Origin: Paulinella micropora
Lineage: Eukaryota; Cercozoa; Imbricatea; Euglyphida; Paulinellidae
Length of the DNA: 64,000 nucleotides
NCBI GenBank assembly: GCA_019918135.1
Contig: WBZZ01005838.1
Span: 40,001 to 104,000 of the forward strand
Direction of reading: 5' to 3'
Within the stretch, counting starts at the first letter, position 1, and each line of letters begins with the position of its first letter. The notes below the pieces were generated by a model, which was given only the letters and a program-made list of their open reading frames with translations, was not told the DNA's origin and searched no databases. This document shows, in pieces, positions 8,124 through 19,349 of this stretch. Position numbers and translations under genes: made by a program.

Positions 8124-10568
8124 ATGACCGCCCCGATGTTGGACAATGGCAACTGGCACTGGAAACAGGAAGAAGCACTGGAGGGCAAAACAGCCGAAAT
8201 CCTTATCAAATGGGGCAACAAACAATTTACTACTTTACCAAACCAAGAAGACTTTATTGAATTGATTGAAAAAACCCCCGAAGAACAAAAACAATTTTAC
8301 GAAGTGTTGATGGATGGTAAGCCACAGCGAATGTTTGCCGATTTGGACGGCGATAACTTGAGTATCTCGCGAGAGAAGATGTATGAACGATGGAACGATT
8401 TAATGGAAAATGTATTTCAACTACTTGGTATGAAATACAACCCGAAAAAGGCCAAATACTTGGATGCTTGCAAGGGTGATAAGATGTCGTGCCACTTTTC
8501 ATATGACAACGGCTTCGTATTTGCCAACTGCGACACACAAAAAGAATTTTGGAAATTCGTTGAAACCATTATTGAAAAAAATTACACTGACCTCTGCTTT
8601 ACCTTTGAACGACAGGATAAAAAAATTGAACTGCGAACCATTCTGGATATCTCCGTGTATAACAAGAACCGAGCATTTCGCACCATTTACTCTCACAAAG
8701 ACGGGAGTAGCCGTGTATTGCTTCCATACTCTTATACACCAAAAACCAATACATTGAAACTATTGCAAAATGTTGAAATTGATGATTACTTAATCATGCG
8801 ACCCGACGAAACCTCATATTATAGTGTTAAACTGCCCGAATATACTTCTCTGCGACGATACCAGCACATAACTATTGCCGAAGTTGAACAAATCATACTC
8901 AGCAAAGTGGCTAATGTGGATATAAAAGAGCAAAAGCAACGAATGTTTATTTTAAAAACGAAAGGAGTGAGAAAATGTATCATAAATGGCGAGGAGAACC
9001 AAAGCGACAACTGCTATGTTGTGTGGAAACGAGACGGGCTTTATTTCTACTGCCATGATACGGGTTGTGAAGGTAAAGGTGTGCGAATTCATGAATTTAC
9101 TCCCGCAATTGCTCACGATATCAACACTATTGATGACTTACGGCAACTCGGTAGTGAGTGTAAGACGATTGACAAATTCAAAGATTTTCTAGAAACCGCT
9201 TTGGCATGGATGAACAAATCATATTGTTTTGCTAACTTGGCAAAGCCAACCATAATTGAAGAATACATTGATGCTAGGGACAAAATGGTGTTTCGTTATA
9301 AAACAGAAACGGCGATGGATGCATTCTTCAAAAACAAAAAAATAAAGACTAATCTTTCAAAGGAAGACTGGATGGCACTAGGCAAAAACCCCGCCACATT
9401 GAATGTTGTTGATTTATACAAAATGTGGAATACTCACCCGAAACGACGAGAGGTAAATGATATTATCTTTGACCCCAAGGCATACTTTGATGACAATAAA
9501 AAGGGGTTTTATAACTTATTCAAAGGATTTGCCGTCCCCGCCGACACATTGCACGATGTAAAATCATTTACTCCAGAAGAAGAGAAAAACGAGCCATTCT
9601 TTCAGTATATTCTAAACAGATGGTGCGGTGGAGACCAAAATGTCTATAAAAAGGTTTTAGATATGTTTGCACACATTTACCAAAAGCCGTGGGAGAAATT
9701 ACATTTATCTTTGGTGCTAACCAGCACAGAACGAGCAGGTAAGGGGATTATCCTTGAAATATTCAAAGATATTATTGGTGGCGAATATTACTTTCAGCCC
9801 TCCGATGTGAAAGAAGTATTGGGAGACTTCAATGCACAACTAGCACGGGCTATAGTCGTATATATGGACAAAATGGTGTGGGGTGGTGATAAGGAACGAG
9901 CGGGCACTATTAAGAAAATGGTATCCGAAAATACACTCACTCTCAAACAAAAATATTTACCAAATCTCACATTAGAAAATATCTTCTTCTTGGTGCTTGC
10001 TTCTAACGAAGAATGGGTTGTCCCCGCAGGAACGACGGAGCAACGATGGCTGGTATTGGAAGTATCGGACGAATTGGCACTAATGAAAGAAAACGAAAAA
10101 AGAAAAGTGATTGCGGATATTCGTGCAATTGACCGACAGCGACTGGCGAAGTTTCTTGCCGAACGAGACCTTAGCACTTTTAATGATCGCGAGACGATAT
10201 TAACAGGCGGACTACGACAACAAAAAGCAAAAACATTATCTAAAATAAGAAAGTGGTGGTTGGATTGTTTAAACGATGGCCATATTTCAAGCGGAATGCC
10301 AGAAATACAATTTGGCGAAGAAGTTTCAAAAGAAGTAATATATGACATATACAAATCAAATATTAACGATCCCCATACCTCACGAACTAGTTTCTGGATG
10401 CAAATGAAAAAACTGATCCCCGATGCAAGGGAAACAAAGAAAACCATAGGTGGAAGGAGACCAAGATTTATACAATTACCCTCTCTGGAAGAATGCCAGA
10501 ACACATGGCGAACTATTTATGGAGACCAAGAATGGCGATTTAGCACACAGGACGACGACGATGAATAA
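8124..10568 (+). CDS. Primase-helicase (UL52-type AEP primase + SF3/D5-like helicase)
   Basis: 814 residues, the largest intact gene of the element and its replication protein. The N-terminal half carries primase signatures: FADLDGD (acidic metal-binding motif, residues ~71-77), a DISVYNKNRAFRTIYSHKDG segment typical of UL52-type archaeo-eukaryotic primases (~177-196), and a Cys/His zinc motif (YFYCHDTGCEGKG, ~309-321). The C-terminal half is an SF3 helicase: Walker A in TSTERAGKGIIL (~532-543), Walker B-like IVVYMDKMVWGG (~575-586), and motif C-like FFLVLASNEEW (~618-628). This pair replaces polB in many PLVs and virophages. The start is a clear ATG and a hairpin plus T-run follows the stop. 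Confidence 0.92.
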   Translation: MTAPMLDNGNWHWKQEEALEGKTAEILIKWGNKQFTTLPNQEDFIELIEKTPEEQKQFYEVLMDGKPQRMFADLDGDNLSISREKMYERWNDLMENVFQLLGMKYNPKKAKYLDACKGDKMSCHFSYDNGFVFANCDTQKEFWKFVETIIEKNYTDLCFTFERQDKKIELRTILDISVYNKNRAFRTIYSHKDGSSRVLLPYSYTPKTNTLKLLQNVEIDDYLIMRPDETSYYSVKLPEYTSLRRYQHITIAEVEQIILSKVANVDIKEQKQRMFILKTKGVRKCIINGEENQSDNCYVVWKRDGLYFYCHDTGCEGKGVRIHEFTPAIAHDINTIDDLRQLGSECKTIDKFKDFLETALAWMNKSYCFANLAKPTIIEEYIDARDKMVFRYKTETAMDAFFKNKKIKTNLSKEDWMALGKNPATLNVVDLYKMWNTHPKRREVNDIIFDPKAYFDDNKKGFYNLFKGFAVPADTLHDVKSFTPEEEKNEPFFQYILNRWCGGDQNVYKKVLDMFAHIYQKPWEKLHLSLVLTSTERAGKGIILEIFKDIIGGEYYFQPSDVKEVLGDFNAQLARAIVVYMDKMVWGGDKERAGTIKKMVSENTLTLKQKYLPNLTLENIFFLVLASNEEWVVPAGTTEQRWLVLEVSDELALMKENEKRKVIADIRAIDRQRLAKFLAERDLSTFNDRETILTGGLRQQKAKTLSKIRKWWLDCLNDGHISSGMPEIQFGEEVSKEVIYDIYKSNINDPHTSRTSFWMQMKKLIPDARETKKTIGGRRPRFIQLPSLEECQNTWRTIYGDQEWRFSTQDDDDE

Positions 10569-10573
10569 ACAAT

Positions 10574-10595
10574 AATACCAGTTGGTATTTTTTTT
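10574..10595 (+). terminator. Hairpin plus T-run after primase-helicase
   Basis: 7 bp arms AATACCA/TGGTATT with a 2-base loop are followed by eight or more T. It lies 6 bases past the stop codon and looks like a transcript-end or polyadenylation hairpin. Confidence 0.6.
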
Positions 10596-10611
10596 CTATC
10601 CATTATATAGT

Positions 10612-11244
10612 ATGAGCACAAAGCAATTCTACCTTGACGAGATCGCCAAATGGGAGATTGATAGCAATGTTAAGAAACCGACCATTAAATGGACGAAACC
10701 CGACATTGTATCATTTTATGAACAATACAAACCAAATGTTGATCAACATACTAGCGACAATGTAAAAGTAGAAATGCCGTCGGCCACTACACTGGAAAAC
10801 ATAGTTAGCAGTATGGCAGAGGAGGAAAGCACTCCATTCAAAACTGCGGATTTAGTAGAAACTGGTATTACGGAAATTAAGGCCAACGTGGGGGAAGAAC
10901 TGGCAAAAAAAGAAACGGAAGCAAAAGAAGAGAAGAAAACACCGATTAAAGCAAAGCGGAATCCACCCGAGGACGGGTATAGTTGCTATGAAATAATAAC
11001 GGCACATTTGAAAGTATCCAAAGACCCGTTTAACTTCTTGTATATGAAAGTGGATGACCGCACCATAATGCAGGAGGATATGAAGAAATGGCACGAAAGC
11101 AGATACGGACATATACCGCCAGAGCAACGCCCCACTCTTAAATATGGTAAGTTAGATTATAAGACATTTTTCCGCGATGTCTTATCTCAACACGAGGGCA
11201 AACTCACGACACTAAAAGATATGTATGACAGGTTTCATGTGTAA
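10612..11244 (+). CDS. Unknown PLV protein with charged middle region
   Basis: Translation from ATG 10612 (MSTKQFYLDEIAKWEID) is preferred, since upstream in-frame codons have no ATG and overlap the terminator. About 210 residues: an N-terminal globular part (KPTIKWTKPDIVSFYEQYKP) resembling a small DNA-binding or SAP-like helix pair, an acidic/lysine-rich linker (~95-125), and a C-terminal folded part (DPFNFLYMKVDDRTIM, LKYGKLDYKTFFRDVL). The family is not recognised. Its 3' end overlaps the convergent gene at 11235 by 10 bases. Confidence 0.65.
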   Translation: MSTKQFYLDEIAKWEIDSNVKKPTIKWTKPDIVSFYEQYKPNVDQHTSDNVKVEMPSATTLENIVSSMAEEESTPFKTADLVETGITEIKANVGEELAKKETEAKEEKKTPIKAKRNPPEDGYSCYEIITAHLKVSKDPFNFLYMKVDDRTIMQEDMKKWHESRYGHIPPEQRPTLKYGKLDYKTFFRDVLSQHEGKLTTLKDMYDRFHV

Positions 11245-11864
11245 GAGGCAGTTAGTGCTATATCTCTCATTACATCAATATTGAAATATGAAGGTTTGAA
11301 AGATACAGGCTCCGCAGATGCTGATTTATAATACACTTCTATGGTTAATGGTGCGCCAGTCGCATACGTTACCAGAGCATCATTGGTTGTATTATCTACA
11401 ATTCGTATTGTTCTGTTATTAGTAGTGTCCGAGGGGTTTGGACAAGTCATCTGCCATATCAAATTCATTTGAACTCCGTATCTTTGGATTAACCAAACAC
11501 AATCAAAAGACTTATAATCAATGGCGGTTGTATAATTTAGCACTTCGGTGTAATAATCATATGTATTCGTGCCATCTGTGATATGAAACCAAAACTGAAA
11601 AGTGGCAATGCCAGTCGGAGCGGGTAAATTCAATGAACCACGAAATGATACATTGATGAAATAACCATATCCTAAACTTGATATTGTTTTGCTACCATAT
11701 CCGCCCGTGCATAGAGTGGTAAATGTGGAACTCGTCATCCATGACCTAAGGTCAAGACCAACATACGCATTTTGAATGTTTCTTGTTAATGAAGGAGTAG
11801 CCACGACCGCGATTGTTTTTGTGTCAATAGATTGTTGCTCTTGCGAACGGCCAAATATATTCAT
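11235..11864 (-). CDS. Virion surface protein with MNxFGxS N-terminal tag
   Basis: 209 residues, Thr/Ser/Asn/Tyr-rich, with a beta-strand pattern and few charges, typical of a capsid-decorating or receptor-binding protein. It starts MNIFGRSQEQQSID, matching the start of the minus-strand protein at 25857 (MNLFGQSTSTP...SID). The bodies of the two do not resemble each other, so the shared tag may be a virion-docking segment. It is transcribed divergently from the fibre locus across the palindrome at 11883-11899. Confidence 0.65.
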   Translation of the reverse strand: MNIFGRSQEQQSIDTKTIAVVATPSLTRNIQNAYVGLDLRSWMTSSTFTTLCTGGYGSKTISSLGYGYFINVSFRGSLNLPAPTGIATFQFWFHITDGTNTYDYYTEVLNYTTAIDYKSFDCVWLIQRYGVQMNLIWQMTCPNPSDTTNNRTIRIVDNTTNDALVTYATGAPLTIEVYYKSASAEPVSFKPSYFNIDVMRDIALTASYT

Positions 11865-11882
11865 TTTTTTTAAACTATATAT

Positions 11883-11899
11883 ATCTTATACTATAAGAT
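11883..11899. promoter_or_regulatory. Palindromic AT-rich element between divergent genes
   Basis: The perfect palindrome ATCTTATA-C-TATAAGAT sits between the starts of the 11864 (-) and 11926 (+) genes. The same palindrome with a different centre base occurs at 19954-19970 before the packaging ATPase. It is a likely promoter or regulator site for virion genes. Confidence 0.55.
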
Positions 11900-11925
11900 T
11901 TATTATAAAATAATAGAATTTAAAT

Positions 11926-14900
11926 ATGAACCATTTAGGCAATCCGTGGGCATATCACTATTACGGCTCTGTGATAATAGACGAGGATTTAGAAGTTGAT
12001 GGCGTATTATATGGCGACCATATTGAAGCAAATTCAATACAAGCAAGGACTGACGACATAACAATATCGTCAAAAAATAATAACTCTTCTTTGTTGATAT
12101 CTGATACTGGTTATGTGTCAATTAATAACGAATACGATTTGCCATTAGCGGACGGCACGGCTAATCAAATATTAAAAACGGATGGGCTCGGCAATACTTC
12201 ATTTGCTACATTGACTTCAAATTATATAAGCGACTTTGAATTGGATAAATTAACGGATGTAGTCATAACAGGCACACCCACAAATAACCAACTACTCATT
12301 TATAGCACAGGACAATGGCGCAATACAAACTCACCTTTCCTTAGATTGGATGGCCTCACTATGATGTTTGGAGATTTGAATATGGGAGGTTTTAATGTAG
12401 TAAATGTCGGTAATGTTGATGGTATTGATGTTTCGGCTCTTGATAGTGCTGTGGTTAAATTAACGGGAGACCAAACCATAGCAGGAATTAAAACATTCAG
12501 CAGTATAATAAATGCTAGTGCGGGTATTGATATGAAAAGCCAAAGTATAACAAATGTTAATCTTGTTGATGGTATTGATGTTTCGGCTCTTGATACCTCG
12601 GTGGTAAAACTAACAGGAGACCAGACTATAACAGGGAATAAAACATTTACTACTTATGTGGCCGTAAAAGACTCAAATCCATTAAACACAGGCAAATTAT
12701 TCTTTAATTACAACAATAATATGGGTTCTATTTATTCGTCGGAGGCGGGTGGAGCCACGGGCTATCCACTAACTATTGTCGGTTCTTCTATACTTTTTGC
12801 TCCAACAACAGGTGGTGGAATGACAATTGACAAATAATGTTTTAAATTTTAACAGCACGACAGCAATCAGCGGACTTCCAGCACCATTTTACGACGGCGA
12901 TGCTTCAACGAAAGCATATACCGACACCAAACTTGCAAAGGACGGCACAACGGCTATGACGGGTAGTTTAAATATGGGTGGATTTTCAATAACAAATGTT
13001 GGTAATGTTGATGGTATTGATGTATCCACCCTTGATACCGCAGTCGTTAAACTAACAGGAGACCAAACCATAGCAGGAACCAAAACATTTAGCAATGTGG
13101 TAAATGCTAGTGCGGGGATTGATATGAAAAGCCAAAACATAACAAATGTAAATCTTGTTGATGGTGTTGATGTTTCTACTCTTGATACTTCTGTCGTTAA
13201 ACTAACAGGAGACCAAATCATAGCAGGGAATAAAAAATTTACTTCAACAATAGAAGTGCGGGGTGCTACTGCTCCAACCGCTTTTGATGGTATCGGTATT
13301 GCCTTTGATACGGCAACAAATATAGGAGAGATTGTGGCACAAAAAATAGCAACCGCGGGCTATTATCCAATACAAATAACAGGGTCATATGTTGATTTAT
13401 ATGCTGGGGATAATGTAATTATAACCGCAACTGGCACTACACTATCTTTGAACAACAGAAAAATTACAAATTTGGCCACACCAACAGCAACAACGGACGG
13501 GGCGAATAAAACGTATGTGGATACATTAGACGGGCAAAATGTGAAACTAACAGGAAACCAAACCATAGCAGGAATTAAGACATATAGCAGTGGTCTTGAA
13601 ATAACAGGAAATTCAACGAATGCGACAACAAAAGGAACATTTGTGGTTTTTAACTCCACAGCCAATATCGGGTCAATTGCTAGTTTGGATATGAAAACAG
13701 CAACATATTACAACTTTGAAATTTCTGCGAAAAAAATAAGTTTCATTATTGACGGGACGATAGTCGGTTGGGTAAATGCTTCGGGGTTAGATTGTAATAG
13801 TAGCAAAATAGCGAACCTTGGAACTCCAACATTATCAACAGACGGGGCGAATAAAACGTATGTAGATACATTGGACGGACAAAATGTGAAACTAACAGGA
13901 GACCAAACCATAACGGGAATTAAGATATTTAATGGAAGTAGAAATGATGTAAGAGCACTAAATTTATTAAGCCAAGCCGATTTCAATAATGTGGATATCA
14001 TTAATGGTGGAAATATAACATATAATGGGGCGAGGATATTAAACCAAAACGGAGGAGATATCTTTTTCAGTCAGACGACTGGTGATTATCAGTATTTCTT
14101 ATACACTTTAAATACCGCTACAAGTGGAACCGCTAACCAAAGAGGCTACCTATTCACTAATGTAGCATACGATGTAAAAGGGGCGGGACTTTATATTTCA
14201 AAACTTTTGGATAATAAAAGTGCTTCGTCTGACATTGTCCGTTTTAACAATGCTGGCGGTATGCGGTTTTATGGTGCTTTGGATATGAATTCAAACAACA
14301 TAACAAGTGGCGGAACAATAACAGGAACAACATTAACGGCAACTGCTGGTATATCAACAACTACATTAACGGCGAGCGACAAAATAACAACAGCATCAGG
14401 CAAACCAATAATCATAGGACAAACAACAAAAGGAGTAGGAGCAACAGGAGGCTTAGAATTATATGGAACTGCGAGCGACCCCGCGGGACCACATATACAA
14501 GCCATTGTATCAACAGACACTCATCCAGTTTTTCAAATGTGGAATTATGCTCATAATGATATTACGTTAGGTTTTGATGCTTATGTGTCGGGAGGGGCAT
14601 GGAAATCATCTTCTGCGACATCTAACTTTTTAATACAAAAAAGCACTAATCTTATTTTCTATTACAAATCAGGAGCAACGGTGGGGAATAATGTATCGTT
14701 TAATGTAGCGATGGACATTAGTAGCACAACGGGCTTACTAACGGCTAGTGCTGGTATATCAACGACGACATTGGCAACGAGCGATAAAATAACAACGGCA
14801 TCAGGAAAACCGATAATCATCGGCAGAACAACGAAAGTAAATGGAGCAACGGGCGGATTAGAATTATATGGAACAGCAAGTAATATCGGAGGAGCACACT

Positions 14901-15739
14901 TACAGGCGGTAATATCAACAGACGATTACCCAACATTTCAATTATTAAACTGGGCACACGACAATATTGCTTTAATTTTTGATTGCTATTATGACGGCTC
15001 AAACTGGAAATCAAGTAATTCTGGCTCAAACTTTCAAATATACAAAATCTCAAACAAACTTGCTTTTTATTATAATAGTGGAACGACAGCGGGAAATAAT
15101 ATAACTTGGAATGAGGCGATTAATATTAATACATCGGGAGAGTTAGTTTTACCAACAGCATCCAGCGGTAATTTATTAATACGAAAAAGACCCGCCGCTA
15201 CTAACGACCCGCAACTATTTTTTAAATCGGGAGGATATACGAATTATGCATCAATAGTTTCTTCAACTGGTTTGCTTCATGCTTGGACTACTTCAAACTC
15301 TACTACTGGCGAGCCGTCAGGTAGTTATAATTATATCCCGCTTAATGGTGCTTGGACAAACTCCTCGGACAGAAGGCTAAAATCGGATATTAAAACATTA
15401 GACTGCGGTGATTGTTGCGATAAACTAATGAAGATAAATTGTTGTTTATATTATTGGAAATCAGATGAGAAGAAAGAAAAAAAAGGCCACGGATTTATTG
15501 CGGACGAAGTCAAAAAAGTATTTCCTGAATTTGTATCTGAAAGTGGAATGAAAGCAGAGGATGGAGAAGGCTACCTTGAAGGCATAACATATACGGACTT
15601 TATACCTGTATTGGTCAGCGGATTTCAACATATGGCGGATAATCTCGGACATGTCCGAGATAGAGTAGATAATTTAGAGAAAGAAAATAAAAATCTCATG
15701 AATATACTACAAGAAATTAGAGAAAATGTCAAACAATAA
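11926..15739 (+). pseudogene. Long fibre/adhesin locus with S74 intramolecular chaperone domain
   Basis: The locus encodes a ~1270-residue tail-fibre-like protein and looks broken (about one break). It is built of beta-rich repeats: the stretch VVKLTGDQTIAGIKTF recurs roughly six times with variation (linked to VNLVDGIDVSALDT and MGGFNVVNVGNVDG), and a second type (SDKITTASGKPIIIGQTTK) occurs twice. The last ~115 residues are a peptidase-S74/endosialidase-type chaperone: SSDRRLKSDI (the Ser and Lys expected for self-cleavage), GHGFIADEVKKVFPEFV, YTDFIPVLVSGFQHM, then a coiled coil. In phages such domains fold a trimeric fibre and cut themselves off. Here it implies a trimeric host-recognition fibre. 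Confidence 0.8.
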
Positions 15740-16181
15740 TACGACTAGACTTCACAGACCCCCGCCTATTATGGATATGGATGGCGAACTAACTCCTGAA
15801 TTAAAATCTCGTGTTTTGGATATTGAACTAAAGAATGAGGAAAAAAAAGTAGAGCACGAATTGGAGGATAACTGGAATTGTTGTTGTATGACAAACAGAC
15901 CAACCGACAGCAGACTTATTAAATATCTGTTTCAAATGACCATTATTATTTCAATAATCACTTTGTGTATAGTGAGGCTATCTGAAAAGGACTTGCCATG
16001 TGAGGTTGCTAATACTTATGTAGGTATTTTAACCTTACTTATCGGCATTTGTCTTCACCTTCTTCAAGTAAGAAGTGAGCACTCATACAAGTGGATTTTA
16101 TACCAAGAAGCATCACTACCCGAACACATCAAAGGCATTGCTTCATCAAAACTAACACACCAATCACTCATCGGTTTGTAA
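15726..16181 (+). CDS. Small membrane protein with two TM segments
   Basis: 151 residues from ATG 15726, overlapping the end of the fibre locus. It has a Pro-rich start (HRPPPIMDMDGEL), a charged helix, a CCC motif, then two hydrophobic spans (MTIIISIITLCIV and VGILTLLIGICLHLL) separated by a short loop, and a ~35-residue hydrophilic tail. It is probably an integral membrane or virion-inner-membrane protein. The family is not recognised. Confidence 0.65.
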   Translation: MSNNNTTRLHRPPPIMDMDGELTPELKSRVLDIELKNEEKKVEHELEDNWNCCCMTNRPTDSRLIKYLFQMTIIISIITLCIVRLSEKDLPCEVANTYVGILTLLIGICLHLLQVRSEHSYKWILYQEASLPEHIKGIASSKLTHQSLIGL

Positions 16182-16321
16182 ATACATTTAAATTTAGTAT
16201 CTATACCTTTTTGAATACAATAAACACAACTTATATTCTTTTTTTCACTTATCCGTGAGTAAAAGTCGCAAGCCGTGCGACTTAGCACAAATGGTAATAC
16301 AAAAAGCAATATTAATAACAT
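16064..16321 (-). CDS. Possible small secreted Cys-containing protein
   Basis: 85 residues with a strong hydrophobic start (MLLILLFVLPFVLS) like a signal peptide, then several cysteines (ISCVYCIQKG, YKPMSDWC). It overlaps the plus-strand membrane gene by 118 bp at its 3' end, so the C-terminal half may be fortuitous. The AT-rich upstream flank would allow a promoter. Low confidence. Confidence 0.35.
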   Translation of the reverse strand: MLLILLFVLPFVLSRTACDFYSRISEKKNISCVYCIQKGIDTKFKCIYKPMSDWCVSFDEAMPLMCSGSDASWYKIHLYECSLLT

Positions 16322-16340
16322 ATATTATAATATTCATAAT

Positions 16341-16604
16341 TTACCAAAGTAAGTGATAAGCCCAATATGCGGGTTGGTTTTTGTTTAAATATGCGGGCTT
16401 TCCATCCTTTGTTTTAATTGCTTGATGTCTGGCACGATAACTTTCCCGTCTGTCTTCGTCTTGATGTTTGGTATAATCTGAATAACCAGATGCACCAAAG
16501 TTGATGCGACGGCCGTTATAGACGACATAATACTTTTTTCCTTTCACTTTACTCTCGCCGAAGTCTGTCGCGCCCAATGACAAGGCTTTCTCTCGTAGCC
16601 CCAT
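16341..16604 (-). CDS. DUF5754-like small protein
   Basis: 87 residues with a compact pattern: KKYYVVYNGRRINFGASGYS, then DYTKHQDEDRRESYRARH, then DGKPAYLNKNQPAYWAYHLL. Short proteins with this signature (KxYxV..G..I.FG..GYSDYT.H.D..R...Y..RH) are common in phycodnaviruses, mimiviruses and PLVs; the DUF number is from memory. Function is unknown; the many conserved basic and aromatic residues suggest nucleic-acid or structural-protein binding. The start codon overlaps the stop of the upstream minus-strand gene, indicating co-transcription. Confidence 0.8.
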   Translation of the reverse strand: MGLREKALSLGATDFGESKVKGKKYYVVYNGRRINFGASGYSDYTKHQDEDRRESYRARHQAIKTKDGKPAYLNKNQPAYWAYHLLW

Positions 16605-16822
16605 TATATATTATCTTTCTCTTTAATTATATTATTGTAAATCGCCTCCCGTTGCTTATCCGTCAGTGGCAGGCGGTAAAGTATATTTTCAGGTTTTCTA
16701 AAAATGTTGGGGTTTCTATTCACCAAGTTCTGAGTGATGCGGATTTGGTCAATTTCCTTCCCTAGCCTTTCCAACTCTTCAAGTTGTTGCTCGTCCTTGC
16801 TTTTTTCTTTTTTATTTTCCAT
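16604..16822 (-). CDS. Small charged helical protein, unknown
   Basis: 72 residues, Lys/Glu-rich N-terminus (KKEKSKDEQQLEELERLGKE) and an Asn/Arg/Pro-containing C-terminus. It is probably a helical hairpin. It is directly upstream of, and touching, the DUF5754-like gene on the same strand. It is divergent from the 16847 locus across only 24 bp containing TATATTATA, which probably serves as a bidirectional promoter. Confidence 0.55.
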   Translation of the reverse strand: MENKKEKSKDEQQLEELERLGKEIDQIRITQNLVNRNPNIFRKPENILYRLPLTDKQREAIYNNIIKEKDNI

Positions 16823-16846
16823 GATATATTATAGCGGATAAAAAAA

Positions 16847-19349
16847 ATGCCACGACACGAAAAACCATTTTTTGCATATTATAACGAAATTAGACGGGAA
16901 CATAAGTATTTGTTGGATGAAGCAGACCAATTTTGGATTGACCAAGTTAATGAAGGTATCAATAATCAAGCCCGCGAAAGGCTTAGAGCGGATAGATTAT
17001 TGGAAGCTTCAACAAAGAGGGGGAATACTATGGAAGATTTAAAAGACAGGATTAGTGCCTTGGACAATAAGCGAAGTATTTATGTAAATATGAATTACGA
17101 CGAACTGAAAGCACACCTCAAAGATGATGGTGTTGATATGAAAGAATTTGAAAGAAAACACGGAACCGCCCCCATGAACGAACAAATGATTGAAATGCGA
17201 AAATTAGCAATGGCTACCGATAAATATGATATAGCACACATAGAAGACAATATCGAGCAAATGAAGCATGATATAGCACAATTGGTAAAACAAGAATATA
17301 AAGAAGAAGCCTTAAAACGATTAACCGATAAGGGTTTAACGTATATGAAAGAAAAGGGCAAAGCGGACAAAACTCGCGTAATACGAAGAGAGGATAGAAA
17401 GCAATCGGAGCAAGATTACAAAGAATGGAAAGAAAACCGAGAAGAGTGGGAGCGAAAACACCCAGACGATGCTTTAATAGAAGCACAGGTAGGCGACGAA
17501 CACAAGATGCTTGTGCCACGAATAGGTGATGACCCCCGAAGTGTAGAAAGATTTGTTAATGCTATTATTAGAAGTATTCAAGAGATAATTATGAGCCCCA
17601 GACTTAATAGATTACTTAACCTTGCTACAGGTGTTGGGCGATATGGTGTGAGAAGGCTAGCGTGGGGCAGATATTGAGATTTGTTGCCAACAATCCACAA
17701 CTACGTGCAATCAATGTTGGATTACTTGGAAGAAGAAGAGCAGATGCTCTCAATACCTTTTTGCTTGCACTAGCAAGAAATGAAGTGCCAGAGGGTTTGC
17801 CTCCTCCTAATCCTCGTCTGATCGCAAGCGGACAGCAAAGAATAGGTGATTATGTATTAAGAGAATATGCGAGCAGATTAGCCACTGGAATGATGTCTTT
17901 AAATGCGTGGGAAGTTTTAAAACGGGCGTAGAGACTATGACAATTCTCGGTCTTGGAAAAGCACTTGGAGAAATATATAGAACATGGTCTGCTCAACCAG
18001 ATGCTCTCATTAAGTTGGAAGAAGAACGAATTCATACCGAAGGAAGTAATTATAATGGTGGGGGCACACGAGTAGAAAGCCGTCTTCAATTAGAAGATAG
18101 AACTCGCGGTAAGTTTCCTTACATTCTACCAGCAGATGCTTTGGATTTAGTTGCTTTTGAACATGATTTATTGTATGCTACTGGCGATAAGAATGTCCAA
18201 GACTTTGCCGATAAACGATACTTTGAAAGAATTACCAATATGAGTGATTATCTAACGAGTAATGGTTTGGCTACGGCCGAAGTTGCCAAGAGTATTTTTG
18301 ACAATTACAACTCAAGGTTTTCAAAAGCAGATATATCTAGAATGGCCTTAGAAGCACAGGGAAGGGCACGTGGCGGAGTATCTTTTTGGGATGCGATGAA
18401 GTTTTGGAAAACTATCAAAACCACTCCTCCAGATGCGAAGTATAATGGATTTATAGGCGATGTAGATAAAACATTAATGTCTATGATTGGTATTATGAAA
18501 AATGTAGGCAGTTTTGATAAGGATGCCACATTTAAAGTAAATAAAGCGGTAAATCCTGCTACATTCAGCAAACAATATGCGGAACTCGTTGATGGTTTTA
18601 ATAAAATGGTGAAATCACAAGAAAAAGCCGATGGTGTGAAAGGATATTCTCTTATCGCACCAGCAAATGAAACTACAATTAATAATTTTATAGAAAAAAT
18701 AAATACAAAAGATATTCCACCAAGTATAGAAAAAGATATAAATCTTAGTGTTGAAGTCCCGATCGCATACTCAGACGATATGGTAGTAGCAGATACTATT
18801 GGACTGGGCAATAACTTGCTCATACTTGATGATAAAGGTGCCCAAACGAGGCACTTAAAGGGATTTGTTAAATCGTTGAGAGCGAAGACTGGAAAGAAAA
18901 TTAAACTTTCTAATTATGACGATCCAAAAGTTGGATGGGAAGAGGCTATCAAACAAGCACTAAATCAAGGTGCTAGTATATCAGACGTAGCAGATGCGGA
19001 TGATATTTTGGATAAGAGAATTTACGAAGAAATGCGGGGTAAATTAACTCCAGACCAAATGAAGCAATTGGAGGATTTAGAATTGAGGGATGCGAGTGTG
19101 CCAAGAAGACAAACACCACAAACTCAACCACCAGCACCGCAAACCATGCCACCGCAAACCATGCCACCACAAACCATGCCACCACAAACCATGCCACCAC
19201 AAACCATGCCACCAGCACCGCAAACAACACAAGCACCAGCACCACCAAATCCACAACCAGAGTATGAAGGAGGTGTTTATAAAAGTGGAACAAAACAGGG
19301 GCTCCCATTCTGGAGGAGAAAGTTAAAGATGAAAAACTCAAAGAAATGA
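16847..19349 (+). pseudogene. Large minor-virion-protein locus with PLA2-like domain
   Basis: The locus begins at ATG 16847 (MPRHEKPFFAYYNEIRRE) with a long charged helical region, continues with a hydrophobic/arginine-containing part, and then holds a phospholipase-A2-like segment: NYNGGGTRVESRL followed by LDLVAFEHDLLYATGDK and DFADKRYF. The glycine-rich loop and the HD-xx-Y motif match the calcium loop and catalytic His-Asp of parvovirus VP1-type PLA2, used by non-enveloped virions to breach endosomal membranes. The C-terminal third carries a proline-rich repeat (MPPQT repeated about five times). The locus looks broken, with about two breaks. The PLA2 call rests on motifs only. Confidence 0.6.
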
